Shown: positions 9,216 to 16,848, counted from the first letter of the stretch. The stretch is DNA of 64,000 bases from an uncultured Psychrobacter sp. (GCF_947488565.1 NZ_CANKZC010000006.1:62001-126000); one strand, 5' to 3'. Notes: generated by a model not told the origin, from the sequence alone. Numbers and translations are program-made.

Positions 9216-9506
9216 ATGACACACCCCACTCAAAACACCCCAGTAATTCCTTTTACTGATAACACCTCTCACGATACCGAACCAACCACCGCAAACACTC
9301 CAGCTATTCAACTGCCTACTACAGGCATGGGCAGGGCTAAAGATATCCTGCCCTTCCTACCCTTTAGCAAAACCACCTTGTTTGAATGGTCAAAAGATGG
9401 GCGCTTCCCAGCTGGCAGAAAGCTAAGTCCTACCATGACAGCATGGAGCTATGCAGACGTTCACGAATGGCTGAATTCTCACACCTCAATCACTAGCGAG
9501 GTGTAG
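9216..9506 (+). CDS. AlpA-family transcriptional regulator
   Basis: The 96-residue protein carries a MerR-like winged helix-turn-helix of the AlpA type in its second half: GMGRAKDILPFLPFSKTTLF followed by EWSKDGRFPAG and a WSYADVHEWLNSH recognition/wing segment. The N-terminal 35 residues are Thr/Pro-rich and probably disordered. The ATG at 9216 has GGAG 8 bases upstream and is preferred over an upstream in-frame ATG at 9144, which lies within the G-tract motif region. AlpA proteins activate integrase or excision genes in P4-like and cryptic prophage elements. Position directly downstream of the motif cluster suggests autoregulation. It heads a run of genes to 13458. Confidence 0.88.
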   Translation: MTHPTQNTPVIPFTDNTSHDTEPTTANTPAIQLPTTGMGRAKDILPFLPFSKTTLFEWSKDGRFPAGRKLSPTMTAWSYADVHEWLNSHTSITSEV

Positions 9507-9509
9507 ATC

Positions 9510-10031
9510 ATGCTTACTATTTTACACAACACCATACACATGATAGATGGCTTGTACTCTCTCAACGACCTACATAGGGTCAGTGGCAGCAATAAAAAGC
9601 ATAAGCCTACAAACTTCATGCGATTAGAAAATACCAAGGACTTAATAGCAGAAATAGAGCGATGCTCAGATGTGAGCATCGAAGCAAAATCAAATGCTTA
9701 CAAAGTCATTAAAGGGGGCGACTCACAGCAAGGCACATTTGTATGCCGTGAGCTAGTGTATAGCTACGCAATGTGGATCAGTCCACGTTTTCAATTATTA
9801 GTGATACGCGCTTTCGACTCAATGACGAGCCAGCAAAATGCACTTAGTCACCAACTCGATGAGTTATGCAGAGAGTACAATACAGTAAATAACAACCTGA
9901 GTTGTGCAGGACGCTTCCTAAGCATTGGTGGTAAACAGATTAAGCCAAAAATAAAGCAAGACATTGATAGCACGTTAAAACAGATGCAACCTAGCCTTGA
10001 ACTTGTAGGAGGTGCGGACAGTGAAAAATGA
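9510..10031 (+). CDS. KilA-N domain protein
   Basis: The 173-residue protein has the KilA-N fold in its first about 110 residues: a short beta-hairpin (HNTIHMIDGLYSLNDLHRVSG), KHKPTNFMRLENT, then the conserved ending GTFVCRELVYSYAMWISPRF and LLVIRAFDSM. KilA-N proteins are DNA-binding proteins of phages and large DNA viruses, often regulators or antirepressors. The C-terminal 60 residues are helical and may dimerise. The start codon follows the alpA stop by 3 bases, so translation is probably coupled. Target and function are unknown. Confidence 0.85.
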   Translation: MLTILHNTIHMIDGLYSLNDLHRVSGSNKKHKPTNFMRLENTKDLIAEIERCSDVSIEAKSNAYKVIKGGDSQQGTFVCRELVYSYAMWISPRFQLLVIRAFDSMTSQQNALSHQLDELCREYNTVNNNLSCAGRFLSIGGKQIKPKIKQDIDSTLKQMQPSLELVGGADSEK

Positions 10032-10296
10032 TAGTGAAGTTCTAGAACCGCGCCTAGTGGCAGTGGATAGCTACCACCTATCTTTTATTAATGACATGGT
10101 GCAAACGCTATCAAGCAATAGCGAGCGCCTATCAATGGCGCTTAATACAATCATTGCAGACAATGACGCTAGCAAAGGCGTTATAACTGCAATACAAGGT
10201 GCTTTATTCCACGATAGCCAATCAGCTAGCGATATTAGCGAGATGCTAGATCAGCTTATTGTGATGCCACCATTGGAGGTAACAAGCTATGAGTAG
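10021..10296 (+). CDS. Small uncharacterised element protein
   Basis: The 91-residue acidic helical protein starts with GTG at 10021, where GGAGG lies 9 bases upstream; a GTG at 10012 is in frame but too close to that site. It overlaps the end of the KilA-N gene by 11 bases and the next gene by 8, so the three are almost certainly translated together. It contains TLSSNSERLSMALNTIIAD and a Ser-rich SQSASDISEMLDQL segment, resembling a small helical partner or adaptor protein. No family recognised. Confidence 0.65.
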   Translation: MKNDSEVLEPRLVAVDSYHLSFINDMVQTLSSNSERLSMALNTIIADNDASKGVITAIQGALFHDSQSASDISEMLDQLIVMPPLEVTSYE

Positions 10297-10828
10297 TAAT
10301 GACACCAAAACCAATCCAAAAGCCGACCACGGGCAGCACAACGACAAGCAGACAGACGAGCGCAGCTTACTACTAAGTTTGCTTATCTTTATATCATGGG
10401 TAATGATTATCGGTTTATTACTGTCACTGGTAGCTTACACACAAGCAAGCCCTAAACAGATTGCAACTGATGATAGCAGCGGTTACTATATAGACCTCTC
10501 AAGAAAACACGCAAGCGGTAAGCCAGACCGTTATTCATTGGCTTTTTTTGTGCCTGATAATAGCGCAGCCTCTCAAGCTGTCCCTATCCATTCAAGCATA
10601 GCCCCACAAGCGCACACATGCGCCACAAGGGGGCAAACCATCATATCTATAGCAAATCACTTGCTAACCGACTATGACGGGTTGACGCTGCAAAATAAAA
10701 CAGCCGAAAGGCGAATATGCGGGGCGGTTGCTTGCGTGACCGAGAGTAAGACCCGTCACCCTATACTTTTACCGTATAGCGTGGCACATACTCAAAAAAC
10801 AACGCAAGGAGGGCATCATAATGCCTAA
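10289..10828 (+). CDS. Single-pass membrane protein of the element
   Basis: The 179-residue protein has a charged, polar N-terminus (about 28 residues) followed by one strong membrane segment (LLLSLLIFISWVMIIGLLL, about residues 27-50). The outer part is about 120 residues with four cysteines (CATRG, RRICGAVACV), which suggests a disulphide-stabilised periplasmic domain. No signal peptidase site is evident, so it is probably anchored with the C-terminus outside. It overlaps both neighbours. No family recognised. It could alter phage adsorption or DNA entry, but that is speculation. Confidence 0.65.
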   Translation: MSSNDTKTNPKADHGQHNDKQTDERSLLLSLLIFISWVMIIGLLLSLVAYTQASPKQIATDDSSGYYIDLSRKHASGKPDRYSLAFFVPDNSAASQAVPIHSSIAPQAHTCATRGQTIISIANHLLTDYDGLTLQNKTAERRICGAVACVTESKTRHPILLPYSVAHTQKTTQGGHHNA

Positions 10829-11228
10829 TTCAATCCGTACGACCTCAAACACCCAAACCACTACCAACAGCACACCAGCGCATCAAGCCATTAAAGGCTC
10901 GCATGATGACGACTTGTCTATTGTCCTAAACAAACAATGCAAGGTCATCGACTTAACCAGTCCTAATGATGACGAAGTAATATTGATACCGTCACGCATA
11001 CTATCGGATATTGCTTGTGACATTAACGGGGCTGCTACTGCCTTGTATGATATTGGTCAATTACTGGCACTCATTCACTATGACAAGATAGAAGCGCATA
11101 CAGTGCCAGCACTGGCACGCCTCGCACATGATGCCACCGACACATGGGCAAGCCTACTATATGAGCAATTAGAGAGTATTAATAACACCCTAGCAATGAC
11201 AGGTTACGGCAAGGAGGGCAGCCAATGA
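10821..11228 (+). CDS. Small uncharacterised element protein
   Basis: The 135-residue protein has a GGAGG ribosome-binding site 9 bases before its ATG. It is acidic, with a Thr/Ser-rich N-terminus (about 30 residues) and a helical C-terminal half (SRILSDIACDINGAATALYD and LARLAHDATDTWASLLYEQL). It overlaps the upstream gene by 8 bases and shares an ATGA with the following 37-codon gene. No family recognised; layout suggests a part in the same pathway as the primase/helicase-like gene. Confidence 0.65.
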   Translation: MPNSIRTTSNTQTTTNSTPAHQAIKGSHDDDLSIVLNKQCKVIDLTSPNDDEVILIPSRILSDIACDINGAATALYDIGQLLALIHYDKIEAHTVPALARLAHDATDTWASLLYEQLESINNTLAMTGYGKEGSQ

Positions 11229-11338
11229 AACGCTACCCACCAAAGCAAAGCCGTAAGCACGCTAAGCGCAAAAGCTACTACAAAAAGTATAGAGAGCAGC
11301 GTAAGCCGAACCACACGCAGGCAAGGGGGAACAGATGA
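11225..11338 (+). CDS. 37-residue highly basic peptide
   Basis: This short ORF begins in an ATGA overlap with the stop of the previous gene and ends in an ATGA overlap with the start of the DUF3987 gene. AAGGAGGG lies 5 to 13 bases before the ATG. Of 37 residues about 16 are Lys or Arg (KRYPPKQSRKHAKRKSYYKK), with no acidic residue except one Glu. It is probably a nucleic-acid binding peptide or a coupling ORF that controls translation of the large ATPase. The overlaps on both ends are the main reason to accept it. Confidence 0.6.
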   Translation: MKRYPPKQSRKHAKRKSYYKKYREQRKPNHTQARGNR

Positions 11339-13458
11339 CCACCACACTACAAACAAACACCCATGAAAAAGCCCGCGCATTGAGCGCAGGCTTAGACATG
11401 ATAGGTCGTTTTAATGCAGCCACACGGCAAGGGCTGGCAGATGACAATATATTGCTTAATCTTTATAACCTATGTGAGCAGTTAGGCATACAAGACAGGC
11501 TATTGCACCTTGATAGCGATATTACCATAACCACGGGCTTCGATACAGGTAAGAGAGAGCTGACAGAGAACACGATAGGGCTAGTATTAAACAACAATCA
11601 AGATCAACCCGTCACGCTTGCCAGTGTCACACCTAACAGCACTCAAAAGCCGATTATCATTGACCGTATGCAGCCGTCAGCTTTCATCATTGGTACGTTA
11701 GACAGTAGCAAAGAGATTATAGCGATTGATAACTTAAATGATGCTGTCACGCTTGCTTATTATCTTATGGCGGATAATGTCACGCTACTGATGAGCCTTG
11801 ATAAGCTGCTATTTAATGGCATGGTCAGCCATTTTGCCGAAGCCTACCCCGTGACTATCTTTACTACCTTAGATCAAAAAGACACAGTTTGTAAGCCGTT
11901 CAAAGGTGCAAACGTCAAAGGGGTTATTACTGGCGCTAGAACTCTCTTAGAGCATTTAGAATATGGCGAGCTTAGCTATAGAGAGATATTAACCCTTGAT
12001 GATACAACCATACTCGATCTACAAGCTGAGATATGGGGCGAACCTGAACCATTAGCCAATAATCCAAACACGCCCACGCCCTACCCTATAGATGCGTTCA
12101 CAGGCTTACTACAGCACGTTGTTAAGGCAGTAGCACACTACACGCAAGCACCGACTGCAATCGCAGGACAATGCGTTTTAGGAGCATTGGCACACATGGG
12201 GCAGCGGTTTATTGATGCACCAATGGGACACGGTCACATGCCAACCAGTCTAATATTAATCACTGAGGGCGAAAGCGGATCAGGTAAAAGCCAAGCTATG
12301 GGTTTAACTCATTTCAAAATACGTGAGTATGAGAAGCAGCTATATGCTGATTATCTTATTGAGCTGTCATCATGGGAGAATGACAAGGCAAGTCTAAAAG
12401 GTAAAGAGCTAGCCGACTTCTTAGAGTCTAACCCAAAGCCTCAAAATCCTAAGACCATGTTTAAAGAAGCGACCATCGAGCCTATACTCGATAAATTTAT
12501 TGATGGTAGTATCAGTAATGCGTCATGGACAACAGACGAAGCAGCCCAATTCTTTAATGGTCATACCATGAAAGGTGATACCGCAGGCAATGCCCTATCA
12601 TCATTGACGACCCTTTATAGTGATGGTGAGGTGTCCCGTTTACGCTCGCAAAAGTCTGCCTATGCTACACCACATACAGACGCTTACAACGTGCGTATGA
12701 CGCTATTACTACAAGGACAGCGCGTTATATTAGAGCCAGCACTAGCCGACCCCGTGATGAATGGACAGGGGTTTTTAGCCCGTGCCTTGATTGCTTGCCC
12801 TGAGGACTTACGCGGTCAAAGAGTATGGAACGATGAGCAGCGCAATAACGACAGCCCGTATGATAACCCTTACTTAATAGACTACTGGTCACGCTGTCAG
12901 AGCTTACTTGATCCATTACCAGCCAGCCTACCCAATGACAGCACAGGCACACCGAAGCGCATTAAGATGCAATGGGCAGACAAGCAGACTAGGCAAGTCT
13001 TTACTGACTTCAAACAGGCAATAGAGAACAGACAAGCGCAGGGGCAGCCGTTGGAGTATCTAAAAGCGTATGCGTCACGTATGGCAGAAAATGCGAGCCG
13101 TATAGCATCATTAATGGCGTTCTTTGATGGACGTAAGGCAATCACCACTGATGATATTAAACGGGCGTTTATGCTTGTGGAATACTCTACCAGTGAACGC
13201 TTGCGCTACCTTGATGCAACGCCTACAGGTGAACAGAACGACAGTGAGAAGCTAAGCAGCTGGCTAGGGGATAAAGCGAGGGGTAAAAATCCGCCTATCT
13301 TGAATAAGTCGTTTGTGTCACAGAACGCACCTAACACCCTAAGAGGTAAGAAACTTAATAGCTTACTTGATGATCTTGAAAGTATGGGGCACGTTCGGTT
13401 AGAAAGTGAGGGGCGCAGGCGTTTAGTGTGTATTAATCCAAAGCTAATTAATGAATAG
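11335..13458 (+). CDS. DUF3987-type primase/helicase-like ATPase
   Basis: The 707-residue protein is probably the replication ATPase of the element. An N-terminal part of about 250 residues includes a Toprim-like or accessory region (FIIGTLDSSKEIIAIDNLND, VTLAYYLMADNVTLLMSLDK) typical of plasmid and phage primase proteins. A RecA/DnaB-like ATPase core follows: Walker A GESGSGKS at residues 312-319 and an acidic Walker-B-like TDE with Asp401/Glu402. Later comes GQRVILEPALADPVMNGQGFLARALIA, the usual DUF3987 segment, and a C-terminal winged-helix-like tail (LNSLLDDLESMGHVRLESEG). It is preceded by a coupled ATGA start and followed by repeat arrays that could be its origin. Helicase activity is inferred. 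Confidence 0.85.
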   Translation: MTTTLQTNTHEKARALSAGLDMIGRFNAATRQGLADDNILLNLYNLCEQLGIQDRLLHLDSDITITTGFDTGKRELTENTIGLVLNNNQDQPVTLASVTPNSTQKPIIIDRMQPSAFIIGTLDSSKEIIAIDNLNDAVTLAYYLMADNVTLLMSLDKLLFNGMVSHFAEAYPVTIFTTLDQKDTVCKPFKGANVKGVITGARTLLEHLEYGELSYREILTLDDTTILDLQAEIWGEPEPLANNPNTPTPYPIDAFTGLLQHVVKAVAHYTQAPTAIAGQCVLGALAHMGQRFIDAPMGHGHMPTSLILITEGESGSGKSQAMGLTHFKIREYEKQLYADYLIELSSWENDKASLKGKELADFLESNPKPQNPKTMFKEATIEPILDKFIDGSISNASWTTDEAAQFFNGHTMKGDTAGNALSSLTTLYSDGEVSRLRSQKSAYATPHTDAYNVRMTLLLQGQRVILEPALADPVMNGQGFLARALIACPEDLRGQRVWNDEQRNNDSPYDNPYLIDYWSRCQSLLDPLPASLPNDSTGTPKRIKMQWADKQTRQVFTDFKQAIENRQAQGQPLEYLKAYASRMAENASRIASLMAFFDGRKAITTDDIKRAFMLVEYSTSERLRYLDATPTGEQNDSEKLSSWLGDKARGKNPPILNKSFVSQNAPNTLRGKKLNSLLDDLESMGHVRLESEGRRRLVCINPKLINE

Positions 13459-13503
13459 CTAACCTTAGCTATAACTTAGCTACCCCTAAAAAGCTGCTAA
13501 ACT

Positions 13504-13703
13504 TGCTAAACTTTATCTAGCCCTTGCCAGTCAAGGGCTTAACTTTAGGTAGTGCGCTGCTAAGCATTGCTAAACTTGCTAAACTTTAGCTAAGAATGGC
13601 TAACTTTAGCGGAACTTTAGCAACTTTAGCAGGACGTTAGCAGCTGCTAACTAAGCTACAGGCTATAGCTGATAAGGCTTACGGGAACTTTAGCAACTTT
13701 AGC
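13504..13703. repeat. AACTTTAGC repeat array (possible origin iterons)
   Basis: Directly after the primase/helicase stop there is a dense set of related 9-10-mers. AACTTTAGC occurs at about 13582-13590, 13602-13610, 13613-13621, 13622-13630, 13686-13694 and 13695-13703, with variants GACGTTAGC (13633-13641) and GCTAAACTT (for example 13505-13512 and 13569-13576). Two pairs are exactly tandem, with 9-base spacing. Such arrays beside a replication ATPase gene often form a replication origin; that role is inferred. Confidence 0.7.
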
Positions 13704-13730
13704 GACTTTTTCTAGGTATAAAACTATATT

Positions 13731-13757
13731 GGCAGGCGTTTAGCGTCTGCCTTTTTT
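13731..13757 (+). terminator. Terminator after the iteron array
   Basis: GGCAGGCG (13731-13738) pairs with CGTCTGCC (13744-13751) around a TTTAG loop, followed by six T. It ends transcription from the element operon (9216-13458), which would then run through the AACTTTAGC array. Confidence 0.8.
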
Positions 13758-14070
13758 CATGGGCTGCAAAAACCTAAGGGAAACCTAAGGGTAGGCGCTC
13801 AATACTCACTTGAAAATCACGGGTAGCATGTTGTCATTTGTTTACATTCAAACCAGTTTGCCGACTGCCAGCATGTTAATAAATGTTAAGGTTTAAAAGC
13901 AGGATTACCTTTACTTAGCGATACGGATTGCATAACCCCCAATGGGGTAAGTTAAGCCTAAAGCATGACCATCATTAGCCTACAGCGTGGCAGCCTCACT
14001 AAAACAACATAGAGCCGTCAAAGTAAAGTAGATGCGCTCAAATCTGAGCCTATCACTTAATGAAGTGCGA

Positions 14071-14531
14071 CTTTTCGGACATGTTAGGCGATCACTGCCA
14101 AACCCTTTTTATAGTGTAAAGAAACTAAGGTTTTCGGACACGTTAGAACCTAATAAAACTTAACATTCAAAACCGATTAATACAGCCGCCGACTTGTCAA
14201 AACTTGTTATTCAAAATCAATTTGCACGCAAGGCAAGCACCAACTATAGGAGTTTTTGAGCAATATAAAAAGGAGTTTTTGGAGTCCATAAAAGGGGTAG
14301 TTTTTCGGACTGTTTTAAAAGGACTGGGGTAGTTTTTGGAGTCCATAAAAAGGGACTTTATGCACAGGTATTGTAAGGGACTTTTCGGACATCTTAAGCA
14401 GGGGCTAAAAATGTATTGTTGGACACGTTAGAGGGTAGTTTATGGAACAGTACGCGCATGGGGCATATTCTGCCCGTGATTGGTAGTTTCAAGACAAGTA
14501 ACACGAGGCAGCATAAGCGACTTTTCGGACA
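14071..14531. repeat. Dispersed TTTTCGGACA repeats in non-coding DNA
   Basis: The region 13758-14880 has no supported gene but contains a second repeat family. TTTTCGGACA with a following (T/C)GTTAG or variant occurs at 14072-14086, 14131-14145, 14382-14396 and 14522-14534; a shortened version is at 14302-14310, and TTGTTGGACACGTTAG is at 14417-14432. A related GTTTTTGGAGTCCATAAAA element occurs twice (14273-14291 and 14332-14350). A hyphenated palindrome ACCACCA-C-TGGTGGT lies at 14576-14590. The copies share orientation but have irregular spacing. Possible roles are an origin region, protein-titrating sites or a packaging signal. Confidence 0.65.
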
Positions 14532-14880
14532 GGTAAACGCCTTTTTATAATGCGTAAAAACCTATTGAGCATATAACCACCACTGGTGGTAATTAGCAAA
14601 CGCACAGAAACGCATTAAAAACGCACGCATTTAAGTGCTATTACCGAGCGTGTGCAGTCATTAGCAATTCAACCCCATGCAAACAAAAAGCAACCCATAA
14701 ACTTTTAATTTCGCGGTCGTAAAAATGTTACTTAACAGGCTATGTCCACTCACACAGCCATGAACAATTACACCGCCCTACCGTGTCGAGAAATGTTGAA
14801 ACGGCAAACAGTGAAAATAATTACAAAATAATATTGAGTGAAGCAGCAAACAGCCAAAAAAGGGCGTTATTAAAAACGAT

Positions 14881-14903
14881 TGTTGGTATTATTGTTGGTA
14901 TCG
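14881..14903. promoter_or_regulatory. Right-end TGTTGGTAT sites (integrase arm sites)
   Basis: Two forward copies, TGTTGGTATT (14881-14890) and TGTTGGTATC (14893-14902), match 6784-6806 over 23 identical bases. They lie 58 bases inside attR, and the left copies lie 97 bases inside attL. Long direct repeats near both att cores are expected of arm-type sites. Confidence 0.7.
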
Positions 14904-14960
14904 TTGATACAAAAAATAATCAAACCTATATAAAACAAGGCATACAGACTATACTTTACT

Positions 14961-14981
14961 TCCTGCCGTTCCGACCAAACA
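14961..14981 (+). repeat. attR, second copy of the 21-bp core
   Basis: This is an exact copy of 6667-6687. Here it is only the 3' tail of tRNA-Pro (last 17 bases plus four more) with no tRNA body in front, which marks the right boundary of the element. Confidence 0.93.
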
Positions 14982-14995
14982 TAGTAATAGAGAAA

Positions 14996-15029
14996 AGCCA
15001 ATCATTGTGTTCAATGGTTGGCTTTTTTT
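14996..15029 (+). terminator. Terminator just outside attR
   Basis: AGCCAATCATTG (14996-15007) pairs with CAATGGTTGGCT (15012-15023) with one G-U pair, followed by seven T. It was probably the tRNA-Pro terminator before the element inserted. Confidence 0.85.
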
Positions 15030-15088
15030 ATGCTAAATTTGGCTATGGATTGTATGATGTAGTTAAGGAATAACAAATAAAAATCTGG

Positions 15089-15185
15089 GCAAGGCATGAC
15101 AGTAATCAAAAGCCAACCGTTCACACGCCTTTAGGCTGGCACTACCTTGTACCTATTTTGATTAAAGGGTGTAGGGGTGTGAATT
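15089..15185 (+). promoter_or_regulatory. Second copy of the GTG-gene leader
   Basis: This stretch aligns with 8109-8207, ending with GTGTAGGGGTGT and a GTG start 8 bases after the TAGGGG ribosome-binding site. It lies outside attR, which suggests that the adjoining gene came from a related element that used the same site earlier. Confidence 0.6.
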
Positions 15186-16181
15186 GTGGGATTATTAGAT
15201 AAAGCGAAAGAAGAAACGAATAAATATATTTCGCCTGAAGATTTCTTATGTTTTCTATCTTATAGATTAGATGAACCACTTAAAGATGTAGTTTCTTTTC
15301 TACTGTACAATCGTTTTGATGAATTAGTTTGTGAGTACTACATAGATGACCATTATCGTATCTATGATTACAAAAATATTGGTCGTAAATATAAGACTAG
15401 CATGCTATTCAATGAGATTGCTAAAGATGGCTTTCTTGATTATATGTTGTTTTACCATCGATTTTATGATGAAGACCTAGGCAATGATGAACTAGACCTA
15501 GACTATTACGAACCTATAAGGATGGACTTCTACTATAGCTTAGAACAATTACAGAAGCTGGTGTTTATAAAAGAACTTAATCTGCCTTTAGAAGAAAGCA
15601 ATACGCTAGATTATACTATAGATGACGATCATGACAATGTGATAGCGAAAGAGTCCAAAGATAATATAAGATCCATTGTATTCATAGACAATTCTATAAG
15701 TGAAGCTGAAAGAGCGAAACTAGAACAGGACGTAATAAATAAATATGGCGAGAGCTCACAAGCTCATAACTTTCATAAGCTTATTACAATGGCATCAAGA
15801 GGAGAGCTTCCACAGCAAAAAACAGGATTTAAGAGTGACAAACAAATTATTAATGAACTTCAAGAGCAAGTAGCGCAGCTTACTACTTATCATAACAAAG
15901 CACAGGACAAAGTAGCCGAACTTGAAAACCAACTAGCACAATCTAAAGCTGAATTAGCAGACAACTCAGTTGATGACGAGCCAACACACCATAAAAGCGT
16001 AGGTTCTATGCAAGCGTTAGTGACCACACTTATTAAAATGGCAGAATATGACAAAGAAGACCTAGCCGATCCTTATGGAGAGCTTAATAAACTTATTCAA
16101 GCAAAAGCCGAAGTATTAGGATTATCGGTTAAAAAAGACTTTATTGCAAAATGGTTAAAAAAAGCTAATGACGTTCTATAG
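15186..16181 (+). CDS. Uncharacterised GTG-start protein with coiled coil
   Basis: The 331-residue soluble protein is strongly acidic and Tyr/Asp-rich in its first half (DELVCEYYIDDHYRIYDYKN). Residues about 215-260 form a coiled coil (IINELQEQVAQL, AELENQLAQSKAELA), and the last 60 residues are helical (YGELNKLIQAKAEVLGLSV, then DFIAKWLKKA). Proteins with this tail recur in my memory among Moraxellaceae island genes, without known function. GTG start and leader are shared with the gene at 8208. Base composition is AT-rich. It may be island cargo, possibly defence-related, but nothing in the sequence proves that. Confidence 0.75.
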   Translation: MGLLDKAKEETNKYISPEDFLCFLSYRLDEPLKDVVSFLLYNRFDELVCEYYIDDHYRIYDYKNIGRKYKTSMLFNEIAKDGFLDYMLFYHRFYDEDLGNDELDLDYYEPIRMDFYYSLEQLQKLVFIKELNLPLEESNTLDYTIDDDHDNVIAKESKDNIRSIVFIDNSISEAERAKLEQDVINKYGESSQAHNFHKLITMASRGELPQQKTGFKSDKQIINELQEQVAQLTTYHNKAQDKVAELENQLAQSKAELADNSVDDEPTHHKSVGSMQALVTTLIKMAEYDKEDLADPYGELNKLIQAKAEVLGLSVKKDFIAKWLKKANDVL

Positions 16182-16282
16182 AACTTTGACGTTTTCTATA
16201 TAGAACTATCGAACGACCTTACTTCATAAAATAGCAACCATAAGCCGTAGCATTCAAGTCGCGGTAAATATGGAGCTATCAC

Positions 16283-16465
16283 ATGGCACACTTAAAAACA
16301 TCTAAAGTCTCAACCAGCACAAAATCACCAACTCAAAAACCATTCAACAAACTATCTAAATGGTCATTCGCTATTCTAAAATTTCTAATCATTATCCTAG
16401 TACCTTTATTATCAAATGCACCAGATATTCAGCTTAACTTTTATATGATTAACATCATGTTCTAA
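16283..16465 (+). CDS. Small membrane protein
   Basis: The 60-residue ORF has a Thr/Ser/Lys-rich N-terminus (about 28 residues) and one membrane segment (WSFAILKFLIIILVPLL, then more hydrophobic residues). A GGAG sequence lies 8 bases before the ATG. The leader (ATATGGAGC plus 7 to 8 bases to ATG) resembles that of the AlpA-like gene at 9216, again linking it to the island material. It is followed by a terminator at 16485-16517. It may be a toxin-like or accessory peptide; no family recognised. Confidence 0.5.
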   Translation: MAHLKTSKVSTSTKSPTQKPFNKLSKWSFAILKFLIIILVPLLSNAPDIQLNFYMINIMF

Positions 16466-16484
16466 GCATAGAAGACGCAACAAA

Positions 16485-16517
16485 AAAGCCAGCCTCTTAA
16501 ATCCAAGCGCTGGCTTT
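16485..16517. terminator. Bidirectional terminator
   Basis: AAAGCCAGC (16485-16493) and GCTGGCTTT (16509-16517) form a hairpin flanked by A-runs and T-runs. It serves the rightward 16283 gene and the leftward YdhR-like gene. Confidence 0.8.
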
Positions 16518-16545
16518 CTTTATACTAACTACTGTCGATTCATTA

Positions 16546-16848
16546 CTAAAAAGACGCTTTCGTAATTTTACTCAGCGCTTCATTAATTTTGAAAGTTTTC
16601 GATTTGATGTCAGTGAAGCCAAACGACTCTAAACGCTCAGTATGTTTAGCAAGGTATCGATTGGCATCATCTAAATTATCAAACACATAAATACCGCCCG
16701 CTTCTTGCGTCTCTTCGTTTTCTGTCCATAGCTTATAGACCAGCCCGTTCTCGTCTGCGATGTCTTTAGCAAGCTCTTGCATAGATTCAAAAAACTTATC
16801 GCCAAAAGGGCCACTATAAGGGAAGTCGATTTGCAAAAGATATTTCAT
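16546..16848 (-). CDS. ydhR: YdhR-like putative monooxygenase
   Basis: The 100-residue protein matches the E. coli YdhR family closely in layout: an N-terminal beta strand LLQIDFPYSGPFGDKFFESM, the core motif KLWTENEETQEAGGIYVFDN, YLAKHTERLESFGF and a C-terminal KTFKINEALSKI. The fold is a dimeric alpha-beta barrel, similar to small quinone monooxygenases. The true substrate is unknown. A terminator lies just downstream. Length is normal for the family (about 100). The identification is by sequence pattern, the function by family only. Confidence 0.88.
   Translation of the reverse strand: MKYLLQIDFPYSGPFGDKFFESMQELAKDIADENGLVYKLWTENEETQEAGGIYVFDNLDDANRYLAKHTERLESFGFTDIKSKTFKINEALSKITKASF

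Larger units (their letters stand above)
6667..14981 (+). mobile_element. 8.3-kb satellite-like integrative element in tRNA-Pro
   Basis: The limits are the 21-bp direct repeats at 6667-6687 and 14961-14981. The content in order is: tyrosine integrase, an unidentified GTG-start gene, an AlpA-like regulator, a KilA-N protein, four small ORFs with overlapping or nearly overlapping ends, a DUF3987-type ATPase, and a repeat-rich non-coding tail. There are no structural phage genes, no terminase and no conjugation genes. Established families: tRNA-targeting P4-type integrases, AlpA activators and primase/helicase proteins are typical of phage satellites and cryptic prophage-like islands. That this is a functional satellite is inference. 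The paired att sites, intact integrase motifs and open frames suggest it is recent and possibly mobile. Confidence 0.9.

Noticed and set aside
14783..15073. 96-codon open frame across attR
   Set aside because: It runs through the att core and the terminator hairpin, has no ribosome-binding site and no family pattern; it is created by the integration junction.
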